From the NCBI GenBank assembly GCA_001796935.1, contig MGNX01000089.1, positions 1-27,695 on the forward strand: 27,695 nucleotides of DNA, given 5' to 3'. Of this stretch, positions 1-9,341 are shown one piece after another. The first letter of the stretch is position 1, and each line of letters begins with the position of its first letter. The stretch is from Chloroflexi bacterium RBG_16_60_22 (GTDB lineage Bacteria; Chloroflexota; Dehalococcoidia; Dehalococcoidales; RBG-16-60-22). The notes beneath the pieces are model-generated. The model ran no database searches. It had not been told where the DNA came from and saw only the letters and a program-made list of their open reading frames with translations. Both the position numbers and the translations under genes were made by a program.

Positions 1-1532
<1,532 letters not shown>

Positions 1533-1534
1533 GG

Positions 1535-3292
1535 CTATCTCCTCGCGCCGGTTCGTTTGCTCTTCCGGGCTTCAATCTCCCGGAGCTGTGTGCTGATTTT
1601 AACGTCTTCTTCCAGCTGGGCGAGGTCGGCCGTCTCCCCGGACTCCCCTTTGCGGGCGGCCAACCCCTTGAGGTATTTTTTCCTCAGCTCCATGACGCAA
1701 TCGGCGTATCTCGGCTCGATGTCGTTACGGCCGGCCGGCAGGCTTTTATTGATAATGGCGTCCAGGTGCTCACGCAGGGACGGGTCGAGCCGCTCTTTGA
1801 GCGCCGGGACGTCCTTGACAGCCTGCCAGGCGTTAAAGATTTCGCGGTTTTCCGTGCTTTCAAAGAACTCCGGCAGGGGGCCCTCCGGCAGCTTTTTCAG
1901 CTCCGGGTACCGGAGGAGGAGGGTCAGGGCGTACTCCTCGCGCGGGCTGGAGAACAGGGGACGCCGGGCGGGGGTAATGACCTCCCTCCGGGGCAACGGG
2001 GTAATGCGCCGGGCCGCCGCCGGTCTCATCCGGGCCAGGGCGGCCTCCAGGGTAGGGATACCCACCTTTATCAGGCCGGCCAGCTTCTGTAAATAGTGCG
2101 CCTGGCGGATGGGGTCGGTGATGGCCGCCACGGTGGGCAGCAGCCGGTCCACGGCCGCCGATTTGTCCCGGGCGGTGGTCAGGTCGAGGCGGGCCAGAGT
2201 TTTATCGAAGGTATAATCAACGATGGGCACCGCTATGTTCACCAGTCCCTGCCAGTTTTTTACGTCTTCCCGGATAACGTCGTCCGGGTCTTTGCCCTCC
2301 GGCATGATAACGACCCTGATTTCCGCGTTGAGGATGTTCTCGTAGCCCACCGTCCGCAGCATGGCCTCCTCGCCGGCCGCATCGGCGTCCAGGGCCATAA
2401 CGAGGTTTTTCGTCAGCTTTTTCAGCGTGTTCACCTGCGTTTCCGTGATGGCCGTGCCCATGGAGGCCACGGCGTTGGCGACGCCGTTCTGGTGGGCGGT
2501 GATGACGTCCATGTAGCCTTCCATGATGATGGCCCTGTCCTGTTTCCTTATCCCGGCGGCGGCGCGGTCGAGGCCGTAAAGCGTGCCGCTCTTATCGAAG
2601 ACCGGCGTCTGGGGGGAGTTCACGTACTTGGGTAAAGAGTCATCGAGGACCCTTGAGCCGAAGCCCGTTACCCGACCCCTGATATCCCGGATGGGGAACA
2701 TCAGCTTGCCCCGGAAGCGGTCGTGGGTGCGGCCGTCCTCCGCTTTCACCAGCAGGCCGGCGGTCAGCATGTTCTCCTCGGTTTGCCCCTTCTCCTTCAG
2801 GTATTGCTTGAGTGCCTCCCAGCTGTCCAGGCTGAAGCCGAGCTGGAAATCGGCGACGGTCGTGGGGTTGAAGCCGCGCTTTACCACGTAGCCCCGCGCC
2901 TTCTCCGCCCCCGGCGAGTTAAGCAGCAGGTTGTGGTAGTAGAGGGCGGCGGCCTCGTTAGCCCGGTAGAGCTCCTCCCTGGCTTCCTTGCCGCTGTCCT
3001 TTTCCACCCTGGAGGGCAGGGTAACGCCGGCCCGCTGGGCCAGCACCCGCAGCGCCTCCCCGAAGTCCATCCCCTCCTTCTTCATGATGAAGGAAAAGAC
3101 ATCGCCGCCGGTGCCGCAGGCGCCGAAGCAATGCCAGCTCTGCCGCTCCGGGAAGACGAAGAAGGACGGGGTCTTCTCGCTGTGGAACGGGCAGAGCGCG
3201 GTGAGGTTGCGGCCGGCCTTCTTCAGGGTCACGTACTGGCCGATGACCTCCACGATATCCGTCCGCTGCTTTATTTCGTCGATGGCGCTCAT
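1535..3292 (-). CDS. dnaG: DNA primase DnaG
   Basis: This primase makes the RNA primers for chromosome replication. The 585-residue product has an N-terminal CHC2 zinc-binding domain (C34, H37, C55, C59), the catalytic RNA polymerase core, and a Toprim domain with the EGYMDV motif and the metal-binding DADAAG motif near the middle. The C-terminal 150 or so residues are the helicase-interaction type region and are weakly conserved. The length is normal for the family. The zinc ligands are slightly unusual: the last two cysteines are separated by three residues (CFGAC) rather than the usual two (CFGC). The gene is upstream of and coupled to rpoD. A TATAAT element lies about 18 nt upstream of the start on the minus strand. 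Confidence 0.97.
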   Translation of the reverse strand: MSAIDEIKQRTDIVEVIGQYVTLKKAGRNLTALCPFHSEKTPSFFVFPERQSWHCFGACGTGGDVFSFIMKKEGMDFGEALRVLAQRAGVTLPSRVEKDSGKEAREELYRANEAAALYYHNLLLNSPGAEKARGYVVKRGFNPTTVADFQLGFSLDSWEALKQYLKEKGQTEENMLTAGLLVKAEDGRTHDRFRGKLMFPIRDIRGRVTGFGSRVLDDSLPKYVNSPQTPVFDKSGTLYGLDRAAAGIRKQDRAIIMEGYMDVITAHQNGVANAVASMGTAITETQVNTLKKLTKNLVMALDADAAGEEAMLRTVGYENILNAEIRVVIMPEGKDPDDVIREDVKNWQGLVNIAVPIVDYTFDKTLARLDLTTARDKSAAVDRLLPTVAAITDPIRQAHYLQKLAGLIKVGIPTLEAALARMRPAAARRITPLPRREVITPARRPLFSSPREEYALTLLLRYPELKKLPEGPLPEFFESTENREIFNAWQAVKDVPALKERLDPSLREHLDAIINKSLPAGRNDIEPRYADCVMELRKKYLKGLAARKGESGETADLAQLEEDVKISTQLREIEARKSKRTGARR

Positions 3293-3309
3293 CTTGGCGA
3301 CAGTTATCT

Positions 3310-3315
3310 ATTATA
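3310..3315 (-). promoter_or_regulatory. Probable -10 box of the dnaG-rpoD operon
   Basis: The minus strand carries a perfect TATAAT hexamer in the 65-nt gap between hisF and dnaG. No good -35 hexamer is visible 16-18 nt upstream of it (GTCCCA at the expected place). The promoter may therefore be weak or factor-dependent, or the match may be chance. Confidence 0.45.
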
Positions 3316-3357
3316 CTACTTTTTACGGGAGGTGGGACTGGCGGGAGGGGAGAATAA

Positions 3358-4137
3358 TCAGTAATTCATCCTGACTTTAACGCCGCGGTCATGCAGGTAC
3401 TCTTTAAGCTGGCGGCAGGTGTACTCCCCGTAGTGGACGATGGAAGCCACCAGAGCGGCGTCGGCGTGGCCTTCCGTGACTACCTCGACGAGGTGCTCCG
3501 GCTTGCCGGCCCCGCCGGAAGCGATGACCGGTATGGTCACGGCGTCGGCAATCATACGGGTCAGGTTTATCTCGTAGCCCTCTTTGGTGCCGTCGGCGTC
3601 GATGGAGTTAATCACCAGCTCGCCGGCGCCCAGCTTTTCGCCCTCCCTGGCCCACCACAGCGCGTCGATGCCCGTCGGCGTGACGCCGCCGTTGACGACA
3701 ATCTCGTAGCCGCAGGGGATATCGGGGTTCGGGGTTACCTTCCGGATGTCCATGGAGAGGATGGTGCTCTGGGCGCCGATGGCGCGGGCTATTTCCGATA
3801 TCAGCTCCCGGCGCTTGACGGCCGCCGTATTGACGTTGACCTTCTCCGCGCCGGCGTTGCGCAGCCGGGTGGCGTCCTCCACGGAGCGGATGCCGCCCCC
3901 CACCGAGAAGGGGATGAAAATCTGCGAGGCTACCTCCTCGACGAAATTAATCATGATGTCACGGCCCTCCCGCGAGGCGGTGATGTCGTAGAAGACGAGC
4001 TCGTCCACCCCGTCCTCGTAGTACTGGCGGGCCTTGGCAATGGGGTCGCCGATATCCCTGGTATCAACGAACTTGATACTCTTGGCGAGCTTGCCGCCGC
4101 GCACGTCCAGGCAGACGACGAGCCTTTTACTGAGCAT
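3358..4137 (-). CDS. hisF: Imidazole glycerol phosphate synthase cyclase subunit HisF
   Basis: HisF uses ammonia delivered by HisH to convert PRFAR into imidazole glycerol phosphate and AICAR, linking histidine and purine synthesis. The 259-residue product is a (beta/alpha)8 barrel of the expected length. The catalytic aspartates fall at the canonical positions D11 (CLDVRGG) and D130 (SMDIRK). Phosphate-binding loops are visible as VGGGIRS near residue 80 and ASGGAG in the C-terminal half. Its partner hisH is the next gene upstream on the same strand, but 139 nt of palindromic repeats lie between them, which is more spacing than usual for a his pair. Other histidine genes are not in the window. 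Confidence 0.97.
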   Translation of the reverse strand: MLSKRLVVCLDVRGGKLAKSIKFVDTRDIGDPIAKARQYYEDGVDELVFYDITASREGRDIMINFVEEVASQIFIPFSVGGGIRSVEDATRLRNAGAEKVNVNTAAVKRRELISEIARAIGAQSTILSMDIRKVTPNPDIPCGYEIVVNGGVTPTGIDALWWAREGEKLGAGELVINSIDADGTKEGYEINLTRMIADAVTIPVIASGGAGKPEHLVEVVTEGHADAALVASIVHYGEYTCRQLKEYLHDRGVKVRMNY

Positions 4138-4144
4138 AGCGGAT

Positions 4145-4163
4145 ATTATACCTCTTCATTATA
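4145..4163 (-). promoter_or_regulatory. Two TATAAT elements upstream of hisF
   Basis: On the minus strand TATAAT occurs at 4163-4158 and again at 4150-4145, just before the hisF start at 4137. This suggests that hisF has its own promoter downstream of the repeat that separates it from hisH. No convincing -35 box is visible at the standard distance, so the call is tentative. Confidence 0.35.
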
Positions 4164-4200
4164 AAAATTGATATTCTCTATCTTACTCAAGTTCTTTCGT

Positions 4201-4273
4201 TGTCATTCCGGCGGAGGCCGGAATCCAGGGGAGGCGTGATATTACTGGATTCCCGGTCAAGCCGGGAATGACA
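4201..4273. repeat. 73-bp palindromic element, paired dRS3-like hairpins
   Basis: The element has outer inverted ends TGTCATTCC (4201-4209) and GGAATGACA (4265-4273). It contains two complete hairpins: ATTCCGGC/GCCGGAAT (4205-4212 with 4217-4224) and ATTCCCGG/CCGGGAAT (4249-4256 with 4262-4269). The inner GAATCCAG and CTGGATTC boxes (4221-4228 and 4245-4252) are also complementary. This is two copies of one repeat unit head to head, resembling the dRS3/REP class of dispersed palindromes. It lies between hisF and hisH. Confidence 0.85.
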
Positions 4274-4276
4274 TCA

Positions 4277-4903
4277 TTAACCGGTTGCCACGCTACCGTC
4301 CCACCGGGTGAAGCGTTCCAGCAGTTGCAGCCCCAGCCGCCCGCTCTTCTCCGGGTGGAACTGGGCGGCGAAGAGGTTTTTGTACCCCAGCGCCGAGCAG
4401 AAATCGCCGCCGTAGTCGGTGACGGCGTAGACGTTGTCTTCCCGTGCCGGCCTGGGGTAAAAGGAGTGGACGAAGTAAAACTCGTCCCCTTCCTGGATAC
4501 CGTCGAGGAGCGGGTGGGGCCGGACGGCCCTGACCCCGTTCCAGCCCATGTGCGGTATCTTGAGTCGCGGGTCTTTGAGCCGGAACCGGACGGTCTTCCC
4601 CGGCAACAGGCCGAGGCACTTTTGCGGGCCTTCCTCGGAGCTTTCCAGGACAATCTGGGCCCCGAGGCAGATGCCCAGCACCGGCGTGCCGGCGTTAAAA
4701 GCCCCGACCAGGGCGGCGTCCAGCCCGGTCTTTTTGAGGTAGTCCATGGCGCTGGGGGCGGCCCCCACCCCCGGAAAGATAAGCCGGTCCGCCCGGAGGA
4801 CATCGGCGGGGGAGGCGGTGGTGACGGCCTCAATGCCCACCTCGGCGCAGGCGCGCTGGACGCTACGGATGTTGCCGGCATTGTAATCAATAATGGTTAT
4901 CAT
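4277..4903 (-). CDS. hisH: Imidazole glycerol phosphate synthase glutaminase subunit HisH
   Basis: HisH is the class I glutamine amidotransferase subunit. It hydrolyses glutamine and channels ammonia into HisF. The product has 208 residues, a normal length, and opens with the typical MITIIDYNAGNIRSV start. The catalytic triad is visible: C79 in the nucleophile elbow (GICLGAQ) and H183/E185 in QFHPEKSG. The start at 4903 has no clear Shine-Dalgarno sequence; the upstream 20 bases are very AT-rich. hisF follows downstream on the same strand after a repeat element. The upstream gap to dgt is 257 nt and mostly repeats. Confidence 0.96.
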   Translation of the reverse strand: MITIIDYNAGNIRSVQRACAEVGIEAVTTASPADVLRADRLIFPGVGAAPSAMDYLKKTGLDAALVGAFNAGTPVLGICLGAQIVLESSEEGPQKCLGLLPGKTVRFRLKDPRLKIPHMGWNGVRAVRPHPLLDGIQEGDEFYFVHSFYPRPAREDNVYAVTDYGGDFCSALGYKNLFAAQFHPEKSGRLGLQLLERFTRWDGSVATG

Positions 4904-4924
4904 TTTTGATATATTTTTGAGTTC

Positions 4925-4975
4925 CCGTCATAGCGAGCCCCGTATCGGCGTACGGGGTAAACTCCGCGAAGCAAT
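4925..4975. repeat. Dispersed-type intergenic palindrome
   Basis: A perfect 7-bp hairpin, CCCCGTA (4938-4944) with TACGGGG (4951-4957), is framed by CGTCATAGCGAG and GCGAAGCAATCT. These flanks look like those of a common bacterial intergenic repeat (CGTCATTGCGAG...GCGAAGCAATCT). The dispersed nature is inferred from the motif; only one copy is in this window. Confidence 0.55.
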
Positions 4976-5015
4976 CTCTTTCTACCTCACCCCCCCCAAA
5001 TCCCGCAACCCTTCT

Positions 5016-5042
5016 GTCATTCCCGCGAAAGCGGGAATCCAG
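5016..5042. repeat. dRS3-like palindromic repeat, single unit
   Basis: GTCATTCCCGC (from 5016) and GCGGGAATCCAG (to 5042) surround a GAAA tetraloop. The perfect 8-bp stem is ATTCCCGC (5019-5026) with GCGGGAAT (5031-5038). It shares the GTCATTCC...GGAATCCAG framework with the paired element at 4201-4273. The stretch 4904-5160 between hisH and dgt otherwise shows no gene. Confidence 0.8.
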
Positions 5043-5130
5043 GTTCTACCTCACCCCCTGTGTCCCCTCTCCGTCCCGGCGCATCGGGCTAGCCGGAAAA
5101 TCATCTGGTCGGAGAAGGGGAATACTATTG

Positions 5131-5151
5131 AAGAGGGGTTTCAACCCTCTT
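5131..5151 (-). terminator. Possible weak terminator hairpin after dgt
   Basis: AAGAGGG (5131-5137) pairs with CCCTCTT (5145-5151), ten bases downstream of the dgt stop on the minus strand. There is no clean U-run on the minus strand after the stem, so termination efficiency is uncertain. Confidence 0.4.
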
Positions 5152-5160
5152 TGACGCCCC

Positions 5161-6210
5161 TTACTTGATTTCTTTTTGCAGTTCTTCGGCCAGGCGCATG
5201 GCGTAGTGGTCGGTCATGCCGGCGATGTAGTCCACCACCCTCCGCGGGGTGGTGCCGGCCTGGAGGCGGTACTCCGCCGGTAGTTTCTCCTCGTGCCGGT
5301 TGAAATAGCCCCACAGAAAGACCACCACGTCCCTGGCCCTGATTGAATCTTCCCGTTCCGTGCGCGGGGTATAGACCCGCTCGAAGAGGAAGTCGCTGAG
5401 CGTATTGGCGGCCGCCAGCACCGGGGGGCTCATGCCTACCGCGGGCCTCTTTTTAATTATATCACAGACGCGGATATCCCACGAGTTCATGATGATATCG
5501 CAGACCATCGTGTTGATGCGCTGGGAGTGGGTAAGCCCCAGCACCTCGACGGCGGACAGGGGCAGGTCCCGCTCGGTGAGGATGCCGGCCCGGATGGCGT
5601 CGCCGATATCGTGGTTGATGTAGGCCACCATGTCGGCTATCTTGACGACCTCCCCCTCCAGAGTGCCGACCTCCCCCCAGTCCTCCCCGAGGACGGCCAC
5701 GCCGGACTTGGAGTGGCTGGCGATGCCGTCCCTCACCTCCCAGGTCAGGTTGAGCCCCCGCCCGTCCTTCTCCAGCAGGTCAACAATGCGCAGGCTCTGC
5801 TCGTTGTGCCGGAAGCCCCCGTCGTAGAGCTCGTCGAGGGTATCCTCTCCCCAGTGGCCGAAAGGGGTATGCCCCAGGTCGTGCCCCAGGGAGATGGCTT
5901 CCGTCAGGTCCTCGTTGAGGTTGAGGGCGCGGGCGAGGGTGCGGGCTATCTGGGAGACCTCCAGGGTATGGGTCAGCCGCGTGACGTAGTGGTCGCCGAG
6001 GGGGGCGATGAACACCTGCGTCTTGTGCTTGAGACGGCGGAAGGACTTGCTGTGGATGATGCGGTCGCGGTCGCGCTGGAAGGCGGTGCGGACGGGGCAC
6101 GGCTCTTCAGGCCGCTGCCTCCCGCGGGACAGCCGGCTCCTGACGGCGTGAGGCGAGAGGCTTTCTTCCCTCTCCTCAGTCATCCGGCGTATATTCAGCT
6201 GTTGAATCAC
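5161..6210 (-). CDS. dgt: dGTP triphosphohydrolase-like HD-domain protein
   Basis: This family hydrolyses deoxynucleoside triphosphates to the deoxynucleoside and triphosphate, and so controls dNTP pools. The 349-residue product carries the DRDRIIHSKSFRRLKHKTQV motif near residue 46 and the HD-domain metal ligands H81 (RLTHTLE) and H110-D111 (GHDLGHTPFGH). A matching aspartate is expected at KIADMVAYINHDI. The size fits the shorter, broad-specificity dNTPase-like branch rather than the longer E. coli enzyme. Its ATG overlaps the ppsA TGA stop by 4 nt (ATGA), so it is translationally coupled to ppsA and expressed from the same promoter. Confidence 0.94.
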   Translation of the reverse strand: MIQQLNIRRMTEEREESLSPHAVRSRLSRGRQRPEEPCPVRTAFQRDRDRIIHSKSFRRLKHKTQVFIAPLGDHYVTRLTHTLEVSQIARTLARALNLNEDLTEAISLGHDLGHTPFGHWGEDTLDELYDGGFRHNEQSLRIVDLLEKDGRGLNLTWEVRDGIASHSKSGVAVLGEDWGEVGTLEGEVVKIADMVAYINHDIGDAIRAGILTERDLPLSAVEVLGLTHSQRINTMVCDIIMNSWDIRVCDIIKKRPAVGMSPPVLAAANTLSDFLFERVYTPRTEREDSIRARDVVVFLWGYFNRHEEKLPAEYRLQAGTTPRRVVDYIAGMTDHYAMRLAEELQKEIK

Positions 6211-8456
6211 TTCATGGCCAGTTTAGCTTCCGCCGCGGCGATGATATCGCGGGTAGTGTCAATCATGTCCGGGCTGACGGATACGGAGGTGATACCCCAC
6301 TCCACCAGCTTCTCCGTAATCTCCGGGTAAACGGAGGGGGCCTGGCCGCAGATGGAGCAGGTGACGCCCCGGGCCTTGCAGGTCTTGACGACCCTCTCGA
6401 TGGAGAGCATCACGGCCTCGTTGCGCTCGTCGAAGGTGGCGGCCAGCTTGGAGCTGTCGCGGTCGATGCCCAGCGTCAGCTGGGTGAGGTCGTTGGAGCC
6501 GATGGAAACGCCGTCGATGCCCACGTCGAGGAACTTGTCCAGCAGGATGACGTTGGACGGCACCTCGACCATCATCCAGAGCTTGAACTTGGCGGAGCGT
6601 TTGAGGCCCTCTTCGGCCATAATTTTCACGGTGCCTGCCAGCTCCGGTACGGTGCGCACGAAGGGAATCATCACCCAGAGGTTATCGTACTTCTCCCTGA
6701 CCTTCTTGATGGCGGCCAGCTCCAGCTTGAATGTCTCGATATCGGTGATGTACCGCGAGGCGCCCCGGTAGCCAATCATGGGGTTCTCTTCCGTCTCCTC
6801 GAACTTTTCCCCGCCCTTGAGGGAGCGGTACTCGTTGGTCTTGAAGTCGTTGGTACGGTAGACCACCTGGCGGGGGTGGAAGGCCTCGGCGAACATGGCC
6901 AGCTTGGCGGCGAGCTTGGTGGTGAACTCGTGGCCGCGGCCCTGCTCAATCATGGCGCTGGGGTGCTCCCCGATTTCGGCCACCATGAACTCGGCGCGCA
7001 GCAGGCCGATGCCGTCGACGTCCCGCCTGGCCACGCGGTCGACGATGTCCGGCTGGGCCAGGTTGGCCAGCAGCTTGGTCCTGGTGACCACCTCGCCGCG
7101 GACGCGTATCTTGACGTCGCTGGCGATTTCTATCCTGCCGGCGTACACCTTGCCGTTGCCGCCGTCCACCGTGATTACCTGCCCGTCCTTGAGGACGGCG
7201 GTGGCGTTCTCACAGCCGACGACGCAGGGGATGCCCAGCTCGCGACTGACGATAGCGGCGTGGGCGGTCCGGCCGCCGCGGTCGGTGACGATGGCCGAGG
7301 CCCGCTTCATGGCCGGCACGAAGTCCGGCGTGGTCATCTCCGCCACCAGGACGTCGCCTTCCAGCACCTTGTCTATCTGGTGGGGGTCCGACACGATTTT
7401 CACCGGCCCGGAAGCCACGCCCGGACTGGCCGGGGCGCCGGAGACGAGCACCGGGGCATCGATGTCATGGATGGCCCTTTCCCCTTCCTTAATGGTGGTG
7501 ATGGGGCGGGTCTGCACGATGAAAAGTTTGCCCTTCTCGATGGCCCACTCGACATCCTGGGGGAAATCGTAGTGCTCTTCCAGGGTCTTGCCGATTTTAG
7601 CCAGCTGTAAAATGATATCGTCGGTTATTTTCTGCTTGGCCTGCTCCTCCGGGGTGAGGTCAACCTTAATGTTGTCGGCCTTGCCGTGGGCGCCGGCCTT
7701 CTTGACCAGCTTCCACTCCTGCTTCTTGATTTCCTTCTCCTGGATTTTCATGTCCTTCTTGCCGACGGTATAGTGGTCCGGGGTGACGTCCCCGGAGACA
7801 ATCATCTCGCCGAGCCCCAGGACGGCCTCGATGGTAATCTTTCCACGGTCGTTGTTGGTCGGTTCTACGGTGAACATGACGCCGGACGTCTCGGACTGCA
7901 CCATGCGCTGTACCGGCACGGCGATGCCGACCCGGAAATGGTCGAACCCCTGCTCCTGGCGGTAGAAGATGGCCCGCGCCCCGAAGAGGGAAGCCCAGCA
8001 CCCCTGCACGGCTTTCACCACGTCGTCCTCCCCCTGCACGTTGAGGTAGGTGGCCTGCTGGCCGGCGAAGGAGGCCTCCGGCAGGTCCTCGGCCGTACCG
8101 GAAGAGCGGACCGCCACCAGTCCCTTGCCCATCTTGACGTAGGCTTTCTTGATTTCTTCGGCGGTCTCCGGGGGCATCTTGGCCCCCCGTATCAGCTGCT
8201 TGACCTTGGTGGCCACGTCCTGGAGCTGGCGGCTGTCATGGACGTCAACGGGGCCGAGCAGGGACTTTATTTTACCGGCCAGGCCGGCCTTCTCGATAAA
8301 GTCAAGATAAGCGTTTGAGGTTACGATGAAGCCGGGGGGCACGGGGATACCGGCATTGGTCATTTCTCCCAGGTTGGCCCCTTTGCCACCCACCAGGGGG
8401 ATGTCATCCTTGGTAACTTCATTGAACCAGACGACGGCTTTTTGACCTTGTTTCAT
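6207..8456 (-). CDS. ppsA: Phosphoenolpyruvate synthase (pyruvate, water dikinase)
   Basis: PEP synthase converts pyruvate, ATP and water to PEP, AMP and phosphate. It is the gluconeogenic entry for organisms that build pyruvate from acetyl-CoA. The 749-residue product has the N-terminal ATP-grasp domain (GGKGANLGEM at 23-32, AVRSSGTAEDLPEASFAGQQ at 115-134). The swivelling phosphohistidine domain follows with H399 in GGRTAHAAIVSRELG. The C-terminal PEP/pyruvate barrel has SIGSNDLTQLTLGIDRD and the catalytic C703 in CGQAPS. The water dikinase signature and the lack of the extra PPDK regions favour PpsA over pyruvate phosphate dikinase. A ribosome binding site, GGAGG, precedes the ATG, and a near-consensus promoter lies upstream. 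dgt follows with a 4-nt overlap. Confidence 0.96.
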   Translation of the reverse strand: MKQGQKAVVWFNEVTKDDIPLVGGKGANLGEMTNAGIPVPPGFIVTSNAYLDFIEKAGLAGKIKSLLGPVDVHDSRQLQDVATKVKQLIRGAKMPPETAEEIKKAYVKMGKGLVAVRSSGTAEDLPEASFAGQQATYLNVQGEDDVVKAVQGCWASLFGARAIFYRQEQGFDHFRVGIAVPVQRMVQSETSGVMFTVEPTNNDRGKITIEAVLGLGEMIVSGDVTPDHYTVGKKDMKIQEKEIKKQEWKLVKKAGAHGKADNIKVDLTPEEQAKQKITDDIILQLAKIGKTLEEHYDFPQDVEWAIEKGKLFIVQTRPITTIKEGERAIHDIDAPVLVSGAPASPGVASGPVKIVSDPHQIDKVLEGDVLVAEMTTPDFVPAMKRASAIVTDRGGRTAHAAIVSRELGIPCVVGCENATAVLKDGQVITVDGGNGKVYAGRIEIASDVKIRVRGEVVTRTKLLANLAQPDIVDRVARRDVDGIGLLRAEFMVAEIGEHPSAMIEQGRGHEFTTKLAAKLAMFAEAFHPRQVVYRTNDFKTNEYRSLKGGEKFEETEENPMIGYRGASRYITDIETFKLELAAIKKVREKYDNLWVMIPFVRTVPELAGTVKIMAEEGLKRSAKFKLWMMVEVPSNVILLDKFLDVGIDGVSIGSNDLTQLTLGIDRDSSKLAATFDERNEAVMLSIERVVKTCKARGVTCSICGQAPSVYPEITEKLVEWGITSVSVSPDMIDTTRDIIAAAEAKLAMK

Positions 8457-8504
8457 GACTGTGCCTCCGTTTTATGGAATTAGTTCGGTCGGCGGAACTC
8501 TACC

Positions 8505-8535
8505 ATTATACATGGTCGCCGAAAACGCTTGTCAA
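8505..8535 (-). promoter_or_regulatory. Promoter of ppsA-dgt
   Basis: On the minus strand TTGACA (8535-8530) and TATAAT (8510-8505) are both perfect consensus hexamers, separated by 19 nt, somewhat longer than the ideal 17. The predicted transcript starts about 40 nt before the ppsA ATG. Confidence 0.7.
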
Positions 8536-8613
8536 CTTTTAATTATATTGAGAGTGCCGGAGGACGGTCAATGAAGGAGCCCTGTAAATCCCGCGTTGAA
8601 AACACTTATTTTT

Positions 8614-8630
8614 ATGGCACGGTTTGCCAT
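8614..8630. promoter_or_regulatory. Inverted repeat in the ppsA/BFN divergent region
   Basis: ATGGCA (8614-8619) and TGCCAT (8625-8630) form perfect 6-bp arms around CGGTT, midway between the two divergent promoters. It could be an operator. No further support is visible, and the rest of 8536-8684 shows no gene or clear motif. Confidence 0.3.
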
Positions 8631-8684
8631 GGGAATTGGTTTAATTGTGATATTTCCGTGAGGTGTAGCTTGCTGTCATCTCAT

Positions 8685-8714
8685 TTGACAGGGCTGTTGA
8701 CGCGGGGTTAGAAT
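8685..8714 (+). promoter_or_regulatory. Promoter of the BFN-domain gene
   Basis: TTGACA at 8685-8690 and TAGAAT at 8709-8714 are 18 nt apart. Transcription would start near 8721, giving a leader of about 28 nt that contains the GGGGGAGGAAGG ribosome binding site at 8736-8747. Confidence 0.65.
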
Positions 8715-8748
8715 TTATAGGCACGGTTGAGCAAAGGGGGAGGAAGGT

Positions 8749-9306
8749 ATGGCCATGATTGAGATGACGATTGACAGCATCCGCGTCAGCCTGATGAACT
8801 ACCAGCGCGTGGTGATACTTAAAGAAAAAATGTCCGACCGCTATCTGCCCATCTGGATTGGCCCGGCGGAGGCGGATGCCATCGCGGTCAAGCTCCAGGG
8901 GGTGGCGGTGCCCCGTCCCCTCACGCACGACCTCCTCAGTTCGGTCATCGATACCCTGGGGGCGATGGTCAACTCCATCATCGTCAACGACCTCAAGAAT
9001 GACACCTTTTACGCCAAGGTTATCCTCGACGTGGACGGGAAGCAGGTGGAGGTGGACTCGCGCCCCAGCGACGCCCTGGCCCTGGCCGTGAGGACCGGCG
9101 TGCCCATCTTCGCCGACGAATCGGTGCTGGACAAGGCCGGCATCCTGCTCGACGGGGAGACGGGCAAGCCCATCTTCGAAGAAGGGGACGAGGTCCCCGG
9201 CAAGAACCCCCGGGTTACCGACGAGGATATGAAGAAAAAGATGTCCGCCTTCTACGACTTCATCAACACGCTTGACCTGGACGATTTCGACAAACGCAAG
9301 TCCTAG
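8749..9306 (+). CDS. Bifunctional nuclease (BFN/DUF151) family protein
   Basis: The 185-residue product belongs to the BFN domain family (PF02577), first described as plant and bacterial proteins with DNase/RNase activity. The bacterial role remains poorly defined. The core domain spans roughly residues 1-145: RYLPIWIGPAEADAIAVKL, then LTHDLLSSVIDTLG, then the highly conserved VDSRPSDALALAVRTGVPIF. A short charged helical tail follows. A strong ribosome binding site supports the ATG at 8749; an ATG at 8755 is also possible and would remove two residues. The small zinc-ribbon gene begins 35 nt downstream and is probably cotranscribed. Confidence 0.92.
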   Translation: MAMIEMTIDSIRVSLMNYQRVVILKEKMSDRYLPIWIGPAEADAIAVKLQGVAVPRPLTHDLLSSVIDTLGAMVNSIIVNDLKNDTFYAKVILDVDGKQVEVDSRPSDALALAVRTGVPIFADESVLDKAGILLDGETGKPIFEEGDEVPGKNPRVTDEDMKKKMSAFYDFINTLDLDDFDKRKS

Positions 9307-9341
9307 GCAGGCCCACCTCGACCGCGGCGGGGACCGGAGCG

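Noticed and set aside
4893..5168. Plus-strand open frame of 91 codons between hisH and dgt
   Set aside because: It is made almost entirely of palindromic repeat sequence and shows no ribosome binding site or protein family features.
6207..8456. Pyruvate phosphate dikinase (PpdK) as an alternative name for the PEP synthase gene
   Set aside because: The length (749), the domain order and the CGQAPS-type C-terminus fit PEP synthase; PpdK is usually about 870-900 residues.
8529..8711. Small open frame of 60 codons in the ppsA/BFN intergenic region
   Set aside because: It overlaps both divergent promoters, has no ribosome binding site and shows no recognisable protein features.
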